From assembly GCF_034190915.1 (NCBI RefSeq), contig NW_026947629.1, positions 186,001 through 250,000 of the forward strand: a stretch of DNA of 64,000 bases, read 5' to 3'. The stretch's first letter is position 1, and each line of letters begins with the position of its first letter. This DNA is from Cavia porcellus. Its lineage: Eukaryota > Chordata > Mammalia > Rodentia > Caviidae. This document shows positions 27,301 to 41,600 of the stretch, one piece after another. The notes below the pieces were generated by a model, which saw only the letters and a program-made list of their open reading frames with translations, searched no databases and was not told the DNA's origin. Made by a program: the position numbers and the translations under genes.

Positions 27301-29208
27301 ACACACACCCATAAAATGCGCACCGCCCCGTGATGTTTTTCTCACTCCTACTAGTGAATGTAATGTAACACACACCCATAAAATGCGCACCACACCGTGA
27401 TGTTTTTCTCACTCCTACTAGTGAATGTAATGTAACACAGACCATACAATGCGCACCAGCCCTTGATGTTTTTCTCACTCCTACTAGTCAATGTAATGTA
27501 ACACACACCCATACAATGCGCACCACCCCTTGATGTTTTTCTCACTCCTACTAGTGAATCTAATGTAACACACACCCATACAATGGGCACCACCCCGTGA
27601 TGTTTTTCTCACTCCTACTAGTGAATCTAATGTAACACACACCCATACAATGCGCACCACCCCGTGATGTTTTTCTCACTCCTACTAGTGAATCTAATGT
27701 AACACACACCCATACAATGTGCACCACCCCGTGATGTTTTTCTCACTCCTACTAGTGAATCTAATGTAACACACACCCATACAATGCGCACCACCCCGTG
27801 ATGTTTTTCTCACTCCTACTAGTGAATCTAATGTAACACGCACACATACAATGCGCACCACCCCGCGATATTTTTCAGAAACCTATCCTACATTACCACT
27901 GCATGTTCACTGACCTCCCCATGCTGACCACCCCGCGGTGCTTTTCTCTATCCTACATTGCCACTCACGGCCTATTCTAATTCAGACCCTCCAATTCACA
28001 CCACCCCGTGATGTTTTTCTCACTCCTATTAGTGAATGTAATGTAACACACACCCATACAATGCACACCACCCCTTGATGTTTTTCTCACTCCTACTAGT
28101 GAATGTAATGTAACACACACCCATACAATGCGCACCACCCCGTGATGTTTTTCTCACTCCTACTAGTCAATGTAATGTAACACACACCCATACAATGCGC
28201 ACCACCCCGTGATGTATTTCTCACTCCAACTAGTGAAACTAATGTAACACACACCCATGCAATGCGCACCACCCCGTGATGTATTTCTCACTCCTACTAG
28301 TGAATATAATGTAACACACACCCATGCAATGCGCACCACCCCGTGATGTTTTTCTCACTCCTACTAGTGAATCTAATGTAACACACAACCATACAATGCG
28401 CACCACCCCGTGATGTTTTTCTCACTCCTACTAGTGAATGTAATGTAACACACACCCATACAATGCGCACCACCCCGTGATGTTTTTCTCACTCCTAATA
28501 GTGAATGTAATGTAACACACACCCATACAATGCGCACCACCCCGTGATGTTTTTCTCACTCCTACTAGTGAATGTAATGTAACACACACCCATACAATGC
28601 GACCCACCCCGTGATGTTTTTCTCACTCCTACTAGGGAATGTAATGTAACACACACCCATACAATGCGCACCACCCCGTGATGTTTTTCTCACTCCTACT
28701 AGTGAATCTAATGCAACACACACCCATACAATGCGCACCAACCCGTGATGTTTTTCTCACTCCTAGTAGTGAATCTAATGTTACACACACCCATACAATG
28801 CGCACCACCCCGTGATGTTTTTCTCACTCCTACTAGTGAATCTAATGTAACACACACCCATGCAATGCGCACCACCCCGTGATGTTTTTCTCACTCCTAC
28901 TAGCGAATCTAATGTAACACACACCCATACAATGCGCACCACCCCGTGATGTTTTTCTCAATCCTACTAGTGAATCTATGTAACACACACCCATACAATG
29001 CGCACAACACCGTGTTGTTTTTCTCACTCCTACTAGTGAATCTATGTATCACACACCCATACAATGCGCACCACCCCGTGATGTTTTTCTCACTCCTACT
29101 AGTGAATGTAATGTAACACACACCCATACAATGCGCACCACCCCGTGATGTTTTTCTCACTCCTACTAGTGAATCTAATGTAACACACACCCATACAATG
29201 CGCACCAC
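24194..29208 (+). repeat. 5.02-kb tandem duplication, copy 2
   Basis: This copy carries the same ordered modules as 19,170-24,193 and the second diverged dimer at 27,857. Relative to copy 1 it keeps the TTTTTCCACAC/CTATG monomer at about 26.67-26.74 kb. It lacks the ATTAATACTAG monomer after the dimer and two further monomers near 28.8-29.0 kb. The right edge is fixed by the change to the next partial copy around 29.21-29.34 kb. Confidence 0.86.
27857..27999 (+). repeat. Diverged monomer dimer, copy 2 (subtype a)
   Basis: Same 70 + 73 bp structure, subtype a and flanks as the copy at 22,766. It lies at the equivalent place in the second 5.02-kb unit, 5,091 bp away. Confidence 0.93.
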
Positions 29209-29341
29209 CCCGTGATGTTTTTCTCACTCCTACTAGTGAATGTAATGTAACACACACCCATACAATGCACACCACCCCGTGATGTTTTTCTCACTCCTAC
29301 TAGTGAATCTAATGTAACACACACCCATACAATGCGCACCA

Positions 29342-30956
29342 CCCGGTGATGTTTTTCTCACTCCTACTAGTGAATCTAATGTAACACGCACACATACAAT
29401 GCGCACCACCCCGCGATATTTTTCAGAAACCTATCCTACATTACCACTGCATGTTCACTGACCTCCCCATGCTGACCACCCCGCGGTGCTTTTCTCTATC
29501 CTACATTGCCACTCACGGCCTATTCTAATTCAGACCCTCCAATTCACACCACCCCGTGATGTTTTTCTCACTCCTATTAGTGAATGTAATGTAACACACA
29601 CCCATACAATGCACACCACCCCTTGATGTTTTTCTCACTCCTACTAGTGAATGTAATGTAACACACACCCATACAATGCGCACCACCCCGTGATGTTTTT
29701 CTCACTAATACTAGTGAATGTAATGTAACACACACCCATACAATGCGCACCACCCCGTGATGTTTTTCTCACTCCTACTAGTCAATGTAATGTAACACAC
29801 ACCCATACAATGCGCACCACCCCGTGATGTATTTCTCACTCCAACTAGTGAAACTAATGTAACACACACCCATGCAATGCGCACCACCCCGTGATGTATT
29901 TCTCACTCCTACTAGTGAATATAATGTAACACACACCCATGCAATGCGCACCACCCCGTGATGTTTTTCTCACTCCTACTAGTGAATCTAATGTAACACA
30001 CAACCATACAATGCGCACCACCCCGTGATGTTTTTCTCACTCCTACTAGTGAATGTAATGTAACACACACCCATACAATGCGCACCACCCCGTGATGTTT
30101 TTCTCACTCCTAATAGTGAATGTAATGTAACACACACCCATACAATGCGCACCACCCCGTGATGTTTTTCTCACTCCTACTAGTGAATGTAATGTAACAC
30201 ACACCCAAACAATGCGACCCACCCCGTGATGTTTTTCTCACTCCTACTAGTGAATGTAATGTAACACACACCCATACAATGCGCACCACCCCGTGATGTT
30301 TTTCTCACTCCTACTAGTGAATCTAATGCAACACACACCCATACAATGCGCACCAACCCGTGATGTTTTTCTCACTCCTAGTAGTGAATCTAATGTTACA
30401 CACACCCATACAATGCGCACCACCCCGTGATGTTTTTCTCACTCCTACTAGTGAATCTAATGTAACACACACCCATACAATGCGCACCACCCCGTGATGT
30501 TTTTCTCACTCCTACTAGTGAATCTAATGTAACACACACCCATGCAATGCGCACCACCCCGTGATGTTTTTCTCACTCCTACTAGCGAATCTAATGTAAC
30601 ACACACCCATACAATGCGCACCACCCCGTGATGTTTTTCTCACTCCTACTAGTGAATCTATGTAACACACACCCATACAATGCGCACCACCCCGTGATGT
30701 TTTTCTCAATCCTACTAGTGAATCTATGTAACACACACCCATACAATGCGCACAACACCGTGATGTTTTTCTCACTCCTACTAGTGAATCTATGTATCAC
30801 ACACCCATACAATGCGCACCACCCCGTGATGTTTTTCTCACTCCTACTAAGGAATGTAATGTAACACACACCCATACAATGCGCACCACCCCGTGATGTT
30901 TTTCTCACTCCTACTAGTGAATCTAATGTAACACACACCCATACAATGCGCACCAC
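29342..30956 (+). repeat. Partial third copy of the 5-kb unit
   Basis: The segment matches 22,703-24,317 at a constant lag of 6,639 bp. It spans the CACCCGGTGATG monomer, the diverged dimer, CACTAATACTAG, CCAACTAGTGAAAC, GAATATAATG, GCGACCCACC, ATGCAACAC, ATGTTACAC and the CTCAATCC/CTATG module. Only the right third of the unit is present, so unequal exchange joined it to the preceding copy near 29.2-29.3 kb. Confidence 0.86.
29405..29547 (+). repeat. Diverged monomer dimer, copy 3 (subtype a)
   Basis: Subtype a again. It lies in a partial third copy of the unit and matches 22,766 at a lag of 6,639 bp together with its flanks, including the CACCCGGTGATG monomer upstream. Confidence 0.93.
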
Positions 30957-31521
30957 CCCGTGATGTTTTTCTCACTCCTACTAGTGAATGTAATGTAACA
31001 CACACCCATACAATGCGCACCACCCCGTGATGTTTTTCTCACTCCTACTAGTGAATGTAATGTAACACACACCCATACAATGCGCACCACCCCGTGATGT
31101 TTTTCTCACTCCTGCTAGTGAATGTAATGTAACACACACCCATACAATGCACACCACCCCGTGATGTTTTTCTCACTCCTGCTAGTGAATTTAATGTAAC
31201 ACACACCCATACAATGCGCACCACCCCGTGATGTTTTTCTCACTCCTGCTAGTGAATGTAATGTAACACACACCCATACAGTGCGCACCACCCCGTGATG
31301 TTTTTCTCACTCCTACTATTGAATGTAATGTAACACACACCCATACAATGCGCACCACCGCGTGATGTTTTTCTCACTCCTACTAGTGAATGTAATGTAA
31401 CACACACCCATACAATGCGCACCACACCGTGATGTTTTTCTCACTCCTACTAGTGAATGTAATGTAACACAGACCATACAATGCGAACCACCCCTTGATG
31501 TTTTTCTCACTCCTACTAGTC

Positions 31522-32121
31522 AATGTAATGTAACACACACCCATACAATGCGCACCACCCCGTGATGTTTTTCTCACTCCTACTAGTGAATCTAATGTAA
31601 CACACACCCATACAATGCGCACCACCCCGTGATGTTTTTCTCACTCCTACTAGTGAATCTAATGTAACACACACCCATGCAATGCGCACCACCCCGTGAT
31701 GTTTTTCTCACTCCTACTAGCGAATCTAATGTAACACACACCCATACAATGCGCACCACCCCGTGATGTTTTTCTCACTCCTACTAGTGAATCTATGTAA
31801 CACACACCCATACAATGCGCACCACCCCGTGATGTTTTTCTCAATCCTACTAGTGAATCTATGTAACACACACCCATACAATGCGCACAACACCGTGATG
31901 TTTTTCTCACTCCTACTAGTGAATCTATGTATCACACACCCATACAATGCGCACCACCCCGTGATGTTTTTCTCACTCCTACTAGTGAATGTAATGTAAC
32001 ACACACCCATACAATGCGCACCACCCCGTGATGTTTTTCTCACTCCTACTAGTGAATCTAATGTAACACACACCCATACAATGCGCACCACCCCGTGATG
32101 TTTTTCTCACTCCTACTAGTG
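31522..32121 (+). repeat. Identical 600-bp tandem repeat, copy 1
   Basis: Nine monomers with three 66-bp units make exactly 600 bp. By eye, every base from 31,522 to 32,176 equals the base 600 positions later. The first mismatches are at 31,521 (C against G) on the left and 32,777 (G against C in the preceding copy) on the right. The unit contains the CTCAATCC / CTATGTATC module. Confidence 0.92.
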
Positions 32122-32721
32122 AATGTAATGTAACACACACCCATACAATGCGCACCACCCCGTGATGTTTTTCTCACTCCTACTAGTGAATCTAATGTAA
32201 CACACACCCATACAATGCGCACCACCCCGTGATGTTTTTCTCACTCCTACTAGTGAATCTAATGTAACACACACCCATGCAATGCGCACCACCCCGTGAT
32301 GTTTTTCTCACTCCTACTAGCGAATCTAATGTAACACACACCCATACAATGCGCACCACCCCGTGATGTTTTTCTCACTCCTACTAGTGAATCTATGTAA
32401 CACACACCCATACAATGCGCACCACCCCGTGATGTTTTTCTCAATCCTACTAGTGAATCTATGTAACACACACCCATACAATGCGCACAACACCGTGATG
32501 TTTTTCTCACTCCTACTAGTGAATCTATGTATCACACACCCATACAATGCGCACCACCCCGTGATGTTTTTCTCACTCCTACTAGTGAATGTAATGTAAC
32601 ACACACCCATACAATGCGCACCACCCCGTGATGTTTTTCTCACTCCTACTAGTGAATCTAATGTAACACACACCCATACAATGCGCACCACCCCGTGATG
32701 TTTTTCTCACTCCTACTAGTG
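32122..32721 (+). repeat. Identical 600-bp tandem repeat, copy 2
   Basis: This is a perfect direct copy of the preceding 600 bp, with identity continuing to 32,776. Neighbouring copies of the same module elsewhere in the window differ by several bases, so this pair is either the youngest duplication here or an assembly duplication. Confidence 0.92.
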
Positions 32722-33690
32722 AATGTAATGTAACACACACCCATACAATGCGCACCACCCCGTGATGTTTTTCTCAGTCCTACTAGTGAATGTAATGTAA
32801 CACACACCCATACAGTGCGCACCACCCCGTGATGTTTTTCTCACTCCTACTAGTGAATGTAATGTAACACACACCCATGCAATGCGCACCACCGCGTGAT
32901 GTTTTTCTCACTCCTACTAGTGAATGTAATGTAACACACACCCATACAATGCGCACCACCCCGTGATGTTTTTCTCACTCCTACTATTGAATGTAATGTA
33001 ACACACACCCATACAATGCGCACCACCCCGTGATGTTTTTCTCACTCCTACTAGTGAATGTAATGTAACACACACCCATACAATGCGCACCACACCGTGA
33101 TGTTTTTCTCACTCCTACTAGTGAATGTAATGTAACACAGACCATACAATGCGAACCACCCCTTGATGTTTTTCTCACTCCTACTAGTCAATGTAATGTA
33201 ACACACACCCATACAATGCGCACCACCCCGTGATGTTTTTCTCACTCCTACTAGTGCATCTAATGTAACACACACCCATACAATGCGCACCACCCCGTGA
33301 TGTTTTTCTCACTCCTACTAGTGAATCTAATGTAACACACACCCATACAATGCGCACCACCCCGTGATGTTTTTCTCACTCCTACTAGTGAATCTAATGT
33401 AACACACACCCATACAATGCGCACCACCCCGTGATGTTTTTCTCACTCCTACTAGTGAATGTAATGTAACACACACCCATACAATGCGCACCACCCCGTG
33501 ATGTTTTTCTCACTCCTACTAGTGAATCTAATGTACCACACACCCATACAATGCGCACCACCCCGTGATGTTTTTCTCACTCCTACTAGTGAATCTAATG
33601 TAACACACACCCATACAATGCGCACCACCCCGTGATGTTTTTCTCACTCCTTCTAGTGAATCTAATGTAACACACACACATACAATGCGC

Positions 33691-33833
33691 ACCACCCCGC
33701 GATATTTTTCAGAAACCTATCCTACATTACCACTGCATGTTCACTGACCTCCCCATGCTGACCACCCCGCGGTGCTTTTCTCTATCCTACATTGCCACTC
33801 ACTGCCTATTCTAATTCAGACCCTCCGATTCAC
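33691..33833 (+). repeat. Diverged monomer dimer, copy 4 (subtype b)
   Basis: The 70 + 73 bp structure is kept. Subtype b reads CACTGCC and CCGATTCAC in the second half and keeps GATATTTTTCAG in the first. The upstream monomer has CCTTCTAG and CACACATACA. It sits immediately left of the 5,037-bp tandem duplication, and the left breakpoint of that duplication falls at its right edge. Confidence 0.93.
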
Positions 33834-34666
33834 ACCACCCCGTGATGTTTTTCTCACTCCTATTAGTGAATGTAATGTAACACACACCCATACAATGCGC
33901 ACCACCCCGTGATGTTTTTCTCACTCCTACTAGTGAATGTAATGTAACACACATCCATACAATGCGCACCACCCCGTGATGTTTTTCTCACTAATACTAG
34001 TTAATGTAATGTAACACACACCCATACAATGCGCACCACCCCGTGATGTTTTTCTCACTCCTACTGGTGAATGTAATGTAACACACACCCATACAATGCG
34101 CACCACCCCGTGATGTTTTTCTCATTCCTACTGGTGAATCTAATGTAACACACACCCATACAATGCGCACCACCCCGTGATGTTTTTCTCACTCCTACTG
34201 GTGAATCTAATGTAACACACACCCATATAATGCGCACCACCCCGTGATGTTTTTCTCACTCCTACTAGTGAATGTAATGTAACACACACCCATACAATGC
34301 GCACCACTCCGTGATGTTTTTCTCAGCCCTACTAGTGAATCTAATATAACACACACCCATACAATGCGCACCACCCCGTGATGTTTTTCTCACCCCTACT
34401 AGTGAATCTAATGTAACACACACCCATACAATGCGCACCACCCCGTGATGTTTTTCTCACCCCTACTAGTGAATCTAATGTAACACACACCCATACAAAG
34501 CGCACCACCCCGTGATGTTTTTCTCACTCCTACTAGTGAATCTAATGTAACACACACCCATATAATGCGCACCAACCCGTGATGTTTTTCTAACTCCTAC
34601 TAGTGAATCTAATGTAACACACACCCATACAATGCGCACCACCCCGTGATGTTTTTCTCACTCCTA

Positions 34667-35110
34667 CTAGTGATTGTAATGTAACACACACCCATACAAT
34701 GCGCACCACCCCGTGATGTTTTTCTCAATCCTACTAGTGAATCTAATGTAACACACACCCATACAATGTGCACCACCCCGTGATGTTTTTCTCACTCCTA
34801 CTAGTGAATCTATGTAACACACACCCATACAATGCGCACCACCCCGTGATGTTTTTCTCACTCCTACTAGTGAATCTATGTAACACACACCCATACAATG
34901 CGCACCACCCTGTGATGTTTTTCTCACTCCTACTAATGAATCTAATGTAAACACACACCCATACAATGCGCACCACCCCGTGATGTTTTTCTCACTCCTA
35001 CTAGTGAACCTAATGTAACACACACCCATACAATGCGCACCACCCCGTGATGTTTTTCTCACTCCTACTAGTGAATCTAATGTAACACACACCCATACAA
35101 TGCGCACCAC
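34667..35110 (+). repeat. AATGTAAACAC module, first of five copies
   Basis: This 444-bp module carries TAGTGATTG, CAATGTGCACC, two CTATG monomers, CCCTGTGATG, CTAATGAATC and a 68-bp unit with AATGTAAACAC. Copies lie at 37,954-38,397, 39,704-40,147, 42,991-43,434 and 49,485-49,928. It resembles the 636-bp module at 44,816 and is probably an older relative of it. Confidence 0.83.
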
Positions 35111-36977
35111 CCCGTGATGTTTTTCTCACTCCTACTAGTGAATCTAATGTAACACACACCCATGCAATGCGCACCACCCCGTGATGTATTTCTCACTCCT
35201 ACTAGTGAATCTAATGTAACCCACACCCATGCAATGCGCACCACCCCGTGATGTTTTTCTCACTCCTACTAGTGAATCTAATGTAACACACACCCATACA
35301 ATGCGCACCACCCCGTGATGTTTTTCTCACTCCTACTAGCGAATCTAATGTAACACACACCCATAAAATGCGCACCACCCCGTGATGTTTTTCTCACTCC
35401 TACTAGTGAATCTATGTAACACACACCCATACAATGCGCACCACCCCGTGATGTTTTTCTCAATCCTACTAGTGAATCTATGTAACACACACCCATACAA
35501 TGCGCACAACACCGTGATGTTTTTCTCACTCCTACTAGTGAATCTATGTATCACACACCCATACAATGCGCACCACCCCGTGATGTTTTTCTCACTCCTA
35601 CTAGTGAATGTAATGTAACACACACCCATACAATGCGCACCACCCCGTGATGTTTTTCTCACTCCTACTAGTGAATGTAATGTAACACACACCCATACAA
35701 TGCGCACCACACCGTGATGTTTTTCTCACTCCTACTAGTGAATGTAATGTAACACACACCCATACAATGCGCACCACCCCGTGATGTTTTTCTCACTCCT
35801 ACTAGTGAATGTAATGTAACACACACCCATACAATGCGCACCACCCCGTGATGTTTTTCTCACTCCTGCTAGTGAATGTAATGTAACACACACCCATACA
35901 ATGCACACCACCCCGTGATGTTTTTCTCACTCCTGCTAGTGAATTTAATGTAACACACACCCATACAATGCGCACCACCACGTGATGTTTTTCTCACTCC
36001 TGCTAGTGAATGTAATGTAACACACACCCATACAATGCGCACCACCCCGTGATGTTTTTCTCACTCCTACTAGTGAATCTAATGTAACACACACCCATAC
36101 AGTGCGCACCACCCCGTGATGTTTTTCTCACTCCTACTAGTGAATGTAATGTAACACACACCCATACAATGCGCACCACCGCGTGATGTTTTTCTCACTC
36201 CTACTAGTGAATGTAATGTAACACACACCCATACAATGCGCACCACCCCGTGATGTTTTTCTCACTCCTACTATTGAATGTAATGTAACACACACCCATA
36301 CAATGCGCACCACCCCGTGATGTTTTTCTCACTCCTACTAGTGAATGTAATGTAACACACACCCATACAATGCGCACCACACCGTGATGTTTTTCTCACT
36401 CCTACTAGTGAATGTAATGTAACACAGACCATACAATGCGAACCACCCCTTGATGTTTTTCTCAATCCTACTAGTCAATGTAATGTAACACACACCCATA
36501 CAATGCGCACCACCCCGTGATGTTTTTCTCACTCCTACTAGTGAATCTAATGTAACACACACCCATACAATGCGCACCACCCCGTGATGTTTTTCTCACT
36601 CCTACTAGTGAATCTAATGTAACACACACCCATACAATGCGCACCACCCCGTGATGTTTTTCTCACTCCTACTAGTGAATCTAATGTAACACACACCCAT
36701 ACAATGCGCACCACCCCGTGATGTTTTTCTCACTCCTACTAGTGAATGTAATGTAACACACACCCATACAATGCGCACCACCCCGTGATGTTTTTCTCAC
36801 TCCTACTAGTGAATCTAATGTACCACACACCCATACAATGCGCACAACCCCGTGATGTTTTTCTCACTCCTACTAGTGAATCTAATGTAACACACACCCA
36901 TACAATGCGCACCAGCCCGTGATGTTTTTCTCACTCCTTCTAGTGAATCTAATGTAACACACACACATACAATGCGC

Positions 36978-37120
36978 ACCACCCCGCGATATTTTTCAGA
37001 AACCTATCGTACATTACCACTGCATGTTCACTGACCTCCCCATGCTGACCACCCCGCGGTGCTTTTCTCTATCCTACATTGCCACTCACTGCCTATTCTA
37101 ATTCAGACCCTCCGATTCAC
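36978..37120 (+). repeat. Diverged monomer dimer, copy 5 (subtype b)
   Basis: Subtype b with the extra variant CCTATCGTAC in place of CCTATCCTAC in the first monomer. That variant is inherited by the copies at 42,015 and 48,509. Flanks are the standard ones. Confidence 0.93.
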
Positions 37121-38526
37121 ACCACCCCGTGATGTTTTTCTCACTCCTATTAGTGAATGTAATGTAACACACACCCATACAATGCGCACCACCCCGTGAT
37201 GTTTTTCTCACTCCTACTAGTGAATGTAATGTAACACACATCCATACAATGCGCACCACCCCGTGATGTTTTTCTCACTAATACTAGTTAATGTAATGTA
37301 ACACACACCCATACAATGCGCACCACCCCGTGATGTTTTTCTCACTCCTACTGGTGAATGTAATGTAACACACACCCATACAATGCGCACCACCCCGTGA
37401 TGTTTTTCTCACTCCTACTGGTGAATCTAATGTAACACACACCCATACAATGCGCACCACCCCGTGATGTTTTTCTCACTCCTACTGGTGAATCTAATGT
37501 AACACACACCCATATAATGCGCACCACCCCGTGATGTTTTTCTCACTCCTACTAGTGAATGTAATGTAACACACACCCATACAATGCGCACCACTCCGTG
37601 ATGTTTTTCTCAGCCCTACTAGTGAATCTAATATAACACACACCCATACAATGCGCACCACCCCGTGATGTTTTTCTCACCCCTACTAGTGAATCTAATG
37701 TAACACACACCCATACAATGCGCACCACCCCGTGATGTTTTTCTCACCCCTACTAGTGAATCTAATGTAACACACACCCATACAAAGCGCACCACCCCGT
37801 GATGTTTTTCTCACTCCTACTAGTGAATCTAATGTAACACACACCCATATAATGCGCACCACCCCGTGATGTTTTTCTAATTCCTACTAGTGAATCTAAT
37901 GTAACACACACCCATACAATGCGCACCACCCCGTGATGTTTTTCTCACTCCTACTAGTGATTGTAATGTAACACACACCCATACAATGCGCACCACCCCG
38001 TGATGTTTTTCTCACTCCTACTAGTGAATCTAATGTAACACACACCCATACAATGTGCACCACCCCGTGATGTTTTTCTCACTCCTACTAGTGAATCTAT
38101 GTAACACACACCCATACAATGCGCACCACCCCGTGATGTTTTTCTCACTCCTACTAGTGAATCTATGTAACACACACCCATACAATGCGCACCACCCTGT
38201 GATGTTTTTCTCACTCCTACTAATGAATCTAATGTAAACACACACCCATACAATGCGCACCACCCCGTGATGTTTTCCTCACTCCTACTAGTGAACCTAA
38301 TGTAACACACACCCATACAATGCGCACCACCCCGTGATGTTTTTCTCACTCCTACTAGTGAATCTAATGTAACACACACCCATACAATGCGCACCACCCC
38401 GTGATGTTTTTCTCACTCCTACTAGTGAATCTAATGTAACACACACCCATACAATGCGCACCACCCCGTGATGTTTTTCTCACTCCTACTAGTGAATCTA
38501 ATGTAACACACACACATACAATGCGC

Positions 38527-38669
38527 ACCACATCGCGATGTTTTTCAGAAACCTATCCTACATTACCACTGCATGTTCCCTGACCTCCCAATGCTGACCA
38601 CCCCGCGGTGCTTTTCTCTATCCTACATTGCCACTCACTGCCTATTCTAATTCAGACCCTCCGATTCAC
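38527..38669 (+). repeat. Diverged monomer dimer, copy 6 (subtype c)
   Basis: Subtype c reads ACCACATCGCGATG at its start, and GTTCCCTGACC and CCCAATGCTG in the first half. It is the second dimer of the 5,037-bp unit, 1,549 bp after copy 5. The next monomer starts ATCACCCC rather than ACCACCCC, a difference unique to this copy. Confidence 0.93.
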
Positions 38670-41600
38670 ATCACCCCGTGATGTTTTTCTCACTCCTATT
38701 AGTGAATGTAATGTAACACACACCCATACAATGCGCACCACCCCGTGATGTTTTTCTCACTCCTACTAGTGAATGTAATGTAACACACACCCATACAATG
38801 CGCACCACCCCGTGATGTTTTTCTCACTAATACCTGTGAATTTAATGTAACGCACACCCATACAATGCGCACCACCCCGTGATGTTTTTCTCACTCCTAT
38901 TAGTGAATGTAATGTAACACACACCCATACAATGCGCACCACCCCGTGATGTTTTTCTCACTCCTACTAGTGAATGTAATGTAACACACATCCATACAAT
39001 GCGCACCACCCCGTGATGTTTTTCTCACTAATACTAGTTAATGTAATGTAACACACACCCATACAATGCGCACCACCCCGTGATGTTTTTCTCACTCCTA
39101 CTGGTGAATGTAATGTAACACACACCCATACAATGCGCACCACCCCGTGATGTTTTTCTCATTCCTACTGGTGAATCTAATGTAACACACACCCATACAA
39201 TGCGCACCACCCCGTGATGTTTTTCTCACTCCTACTGGTGAATCTAATGTAACACACACCCATATAATGCGCACCACCCCGTGATGTTTTTCTCACTCCT
39301 ACTAGTGAATGTAATGTAACACACACCCATACAATGCGCACCACTCCGTGATGTTTTTCTCAGCCCTACTAGTGAATCTAATATAACACACACCCATACA
39401 ATGCGCACCACCCCGTGATGTTTTTCTCACCCCTACTAGTGAATCTAATGTAACACACACCCATACAATGCGCACCACCCCGTGATGTTTTTCTCACCCC
39501 TACTAGTGAATCTAATGTAACACACACCCATACAAAGCGCACCACCCCGTGATGTTTTTCTCACTCCTACTAGTGAATCTAATGTAACACACACCCATAT
39601 AATGCGCACCAACCCGTGATGTTTTTCTAACTCCTACTAGTGAATCTAATGTAACACACACCCATACAATGCGCACCACCCCGTGATGTTTTTCTCACTC
39701 CTACTAGTGATTGTAATGTAACACACACCCATACAATGCGCACCACCCCGTGATGTTTTTCTCAATCCTACTAGTGAATCTAATGTAACACACACCCATA
39801 CAATGTGCACCACCCCGTGATGTTTTTCTCACTCCTACTAGTGAATCTATGTAACACACACCCATACAATGCGCACCACCCCGTGATGTTTTTCTCACTC
39901 CTACTAGTGAATCTATGTAACACACACCCATACAATGCGCACCACCCTGTGATGTTTTTCTCACTCCTACTAATGAATCTAATGTAAACACACACCCATA
40001 CAATGCGCACCACCCCGTGATGTTTTTCTCACTCCTACTAGTGAACCTAATGTAACACACACCCATACAATGCGCACCACCCCGTGATGTTTTTCTCACT
40101 CCTACTAGTGAATCTAATGTAACACACACCCATACAATGCGCACCACCCCGTGATGTTTTTCTCACTCCTACTAGTGAATCTAATGTAACACACACCCAT
40201 GCAATGCGCACCACCCCGTGATGTATTTCTCACTCCTACTAGTGAATCTAATGTAACACACACCCATGCAATGCGCACCACCCCGTGATGTTTTTCTCAC
40301 TCCTACTAGTGAATCTAATGTAACACACACCCATACAATGCGCACCACCCCGTGATGTTTTTCTCACTCCTACTAGCGAATCTAATGTAACACACACCCA
40401 TACAATGCGCACCACCCCGTGATGTTTTTCTCACTCCTACTAGTGAATCTATGTAACACACACCCATACAATGCGCACCACCCCGTGATGTTTTTCTCAA
40501 TCCTACTAGTGAATCTATGTAACACACACCCATACAATGCGCACAACACCGTGATGTTTTTCTCACTCCTACTAGTGAATCTATGTATCACACACCCATA
40601 CAATGCGCACCACCCCGTGATGTTTTTCTCACTCCTACTAGTGAATGTAATGTAACACACACCCATACAATGCGCACCACCCCGTGATGTTTTTCTCACT
40701 CCTACTAGTGAATGTAATGTAACACACACCCATACAATGCGCACCACACCGTGATGTTTTTCTCACTCCTACTAGTGAATGTAATGTAACACACACCCAT
40801 ACAATGCGCACCACCCCGTGATGTTTTTCTCACTCCTACTAGTGAATGTAATGTAACACACACCCATACAATGCGCACCACCCCGTGATGTTTTTCTCAC
40901 TCCTGCTAGTGAATGTAATGTAACACATACCCATACAATGCACACCACCCCGTGATGTTTTTCTCACTCCTGCTAGTGAATTTAATGTAACACACACCCA
41001 TACAATGCGCACCACCACGTGATGTTTTTCTCACTCCTGCTAGTGAATGTAATGTAACACACACCCATACAATGCGCACCACCCCGTGATGTTTTTCTCA
41101 CTCCTACTAGTGAATGTAATGTAACACACACCCATACAGTGCGCACCACCCCGTGATGTTTTTCTCACTCCTACTAGTGAATGTAATGTAACACACACCC
41201 ATACAATGCGCACCACCGCGTGATGTTTTTCTCACTCCTACTAGTGAATGTAATGTAACACACACCCATACAATGCGCACCACCCCGTGATGTTTTTCTC
41301 ACTCCTACTATTGAATGTAATGTAACACACACCCATACAATGCGCACCACCCCGTGATGTTTTTCTCACTCCTACTAGTGAATGTAATGTAACACACACC
41401 CATACAATGCGCACCACACCGTGATGTTTTTCTCACTCCTACTAGTGAATGTAATGTAACACAGACCATACAATGCGAACCACCCCTTGATGTTTTTCTC
41501 ACTCCTACTAGTCAATGTAATGTAACACACACCCATACAATGCGCACCACCCCGTGATGTTTTTCTCACTCCTACTAGTGAATCTAATGTAACACACACC

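Larger units (their letters stand above)
30957..33690 (+). repeat. Gene-free satellite stretch
   Basis: Only monomers are present. The stretch holds CCTGCTAG monomers at 31.1-31.3 kb, the identical 600-bp pair, and two copies of the ACACAGACCATAC module (31,316 and 32,984; lag 1,668 bp). It ends at the fourth diverged dimer. Confidence 0.9.
33834..38870 (+). repeat. 5,037-bp tandem duplication, copy 1
   Basis: The unit runs from the first standard monomer after the fourth diverged dimer to the CTCACTAATACCTGTGAA monomer, and repeats directly from 38,871 at a constant lag of 5,037 bp. It contains CCTACTGGTG monomers, CAGCCCTACTAG, TTCTAACTCC, the AATGTAAACAC module, the CTCAATCC module, the ACACAGACCATAC module and the diverged dimers at 36,978 and 38,527. 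The left edge is sharp, because 33,691-33,833 has no counterpart at 38,728-38,870. Confidence 0.9.

Noticed and set aside
31522..32721. Calling the identical 600-bp pair a definite assembly error
   Set aside because: Recent exchange gives the same picture, and the sequence alone cannot separate the two. It is reported as a finding instead.
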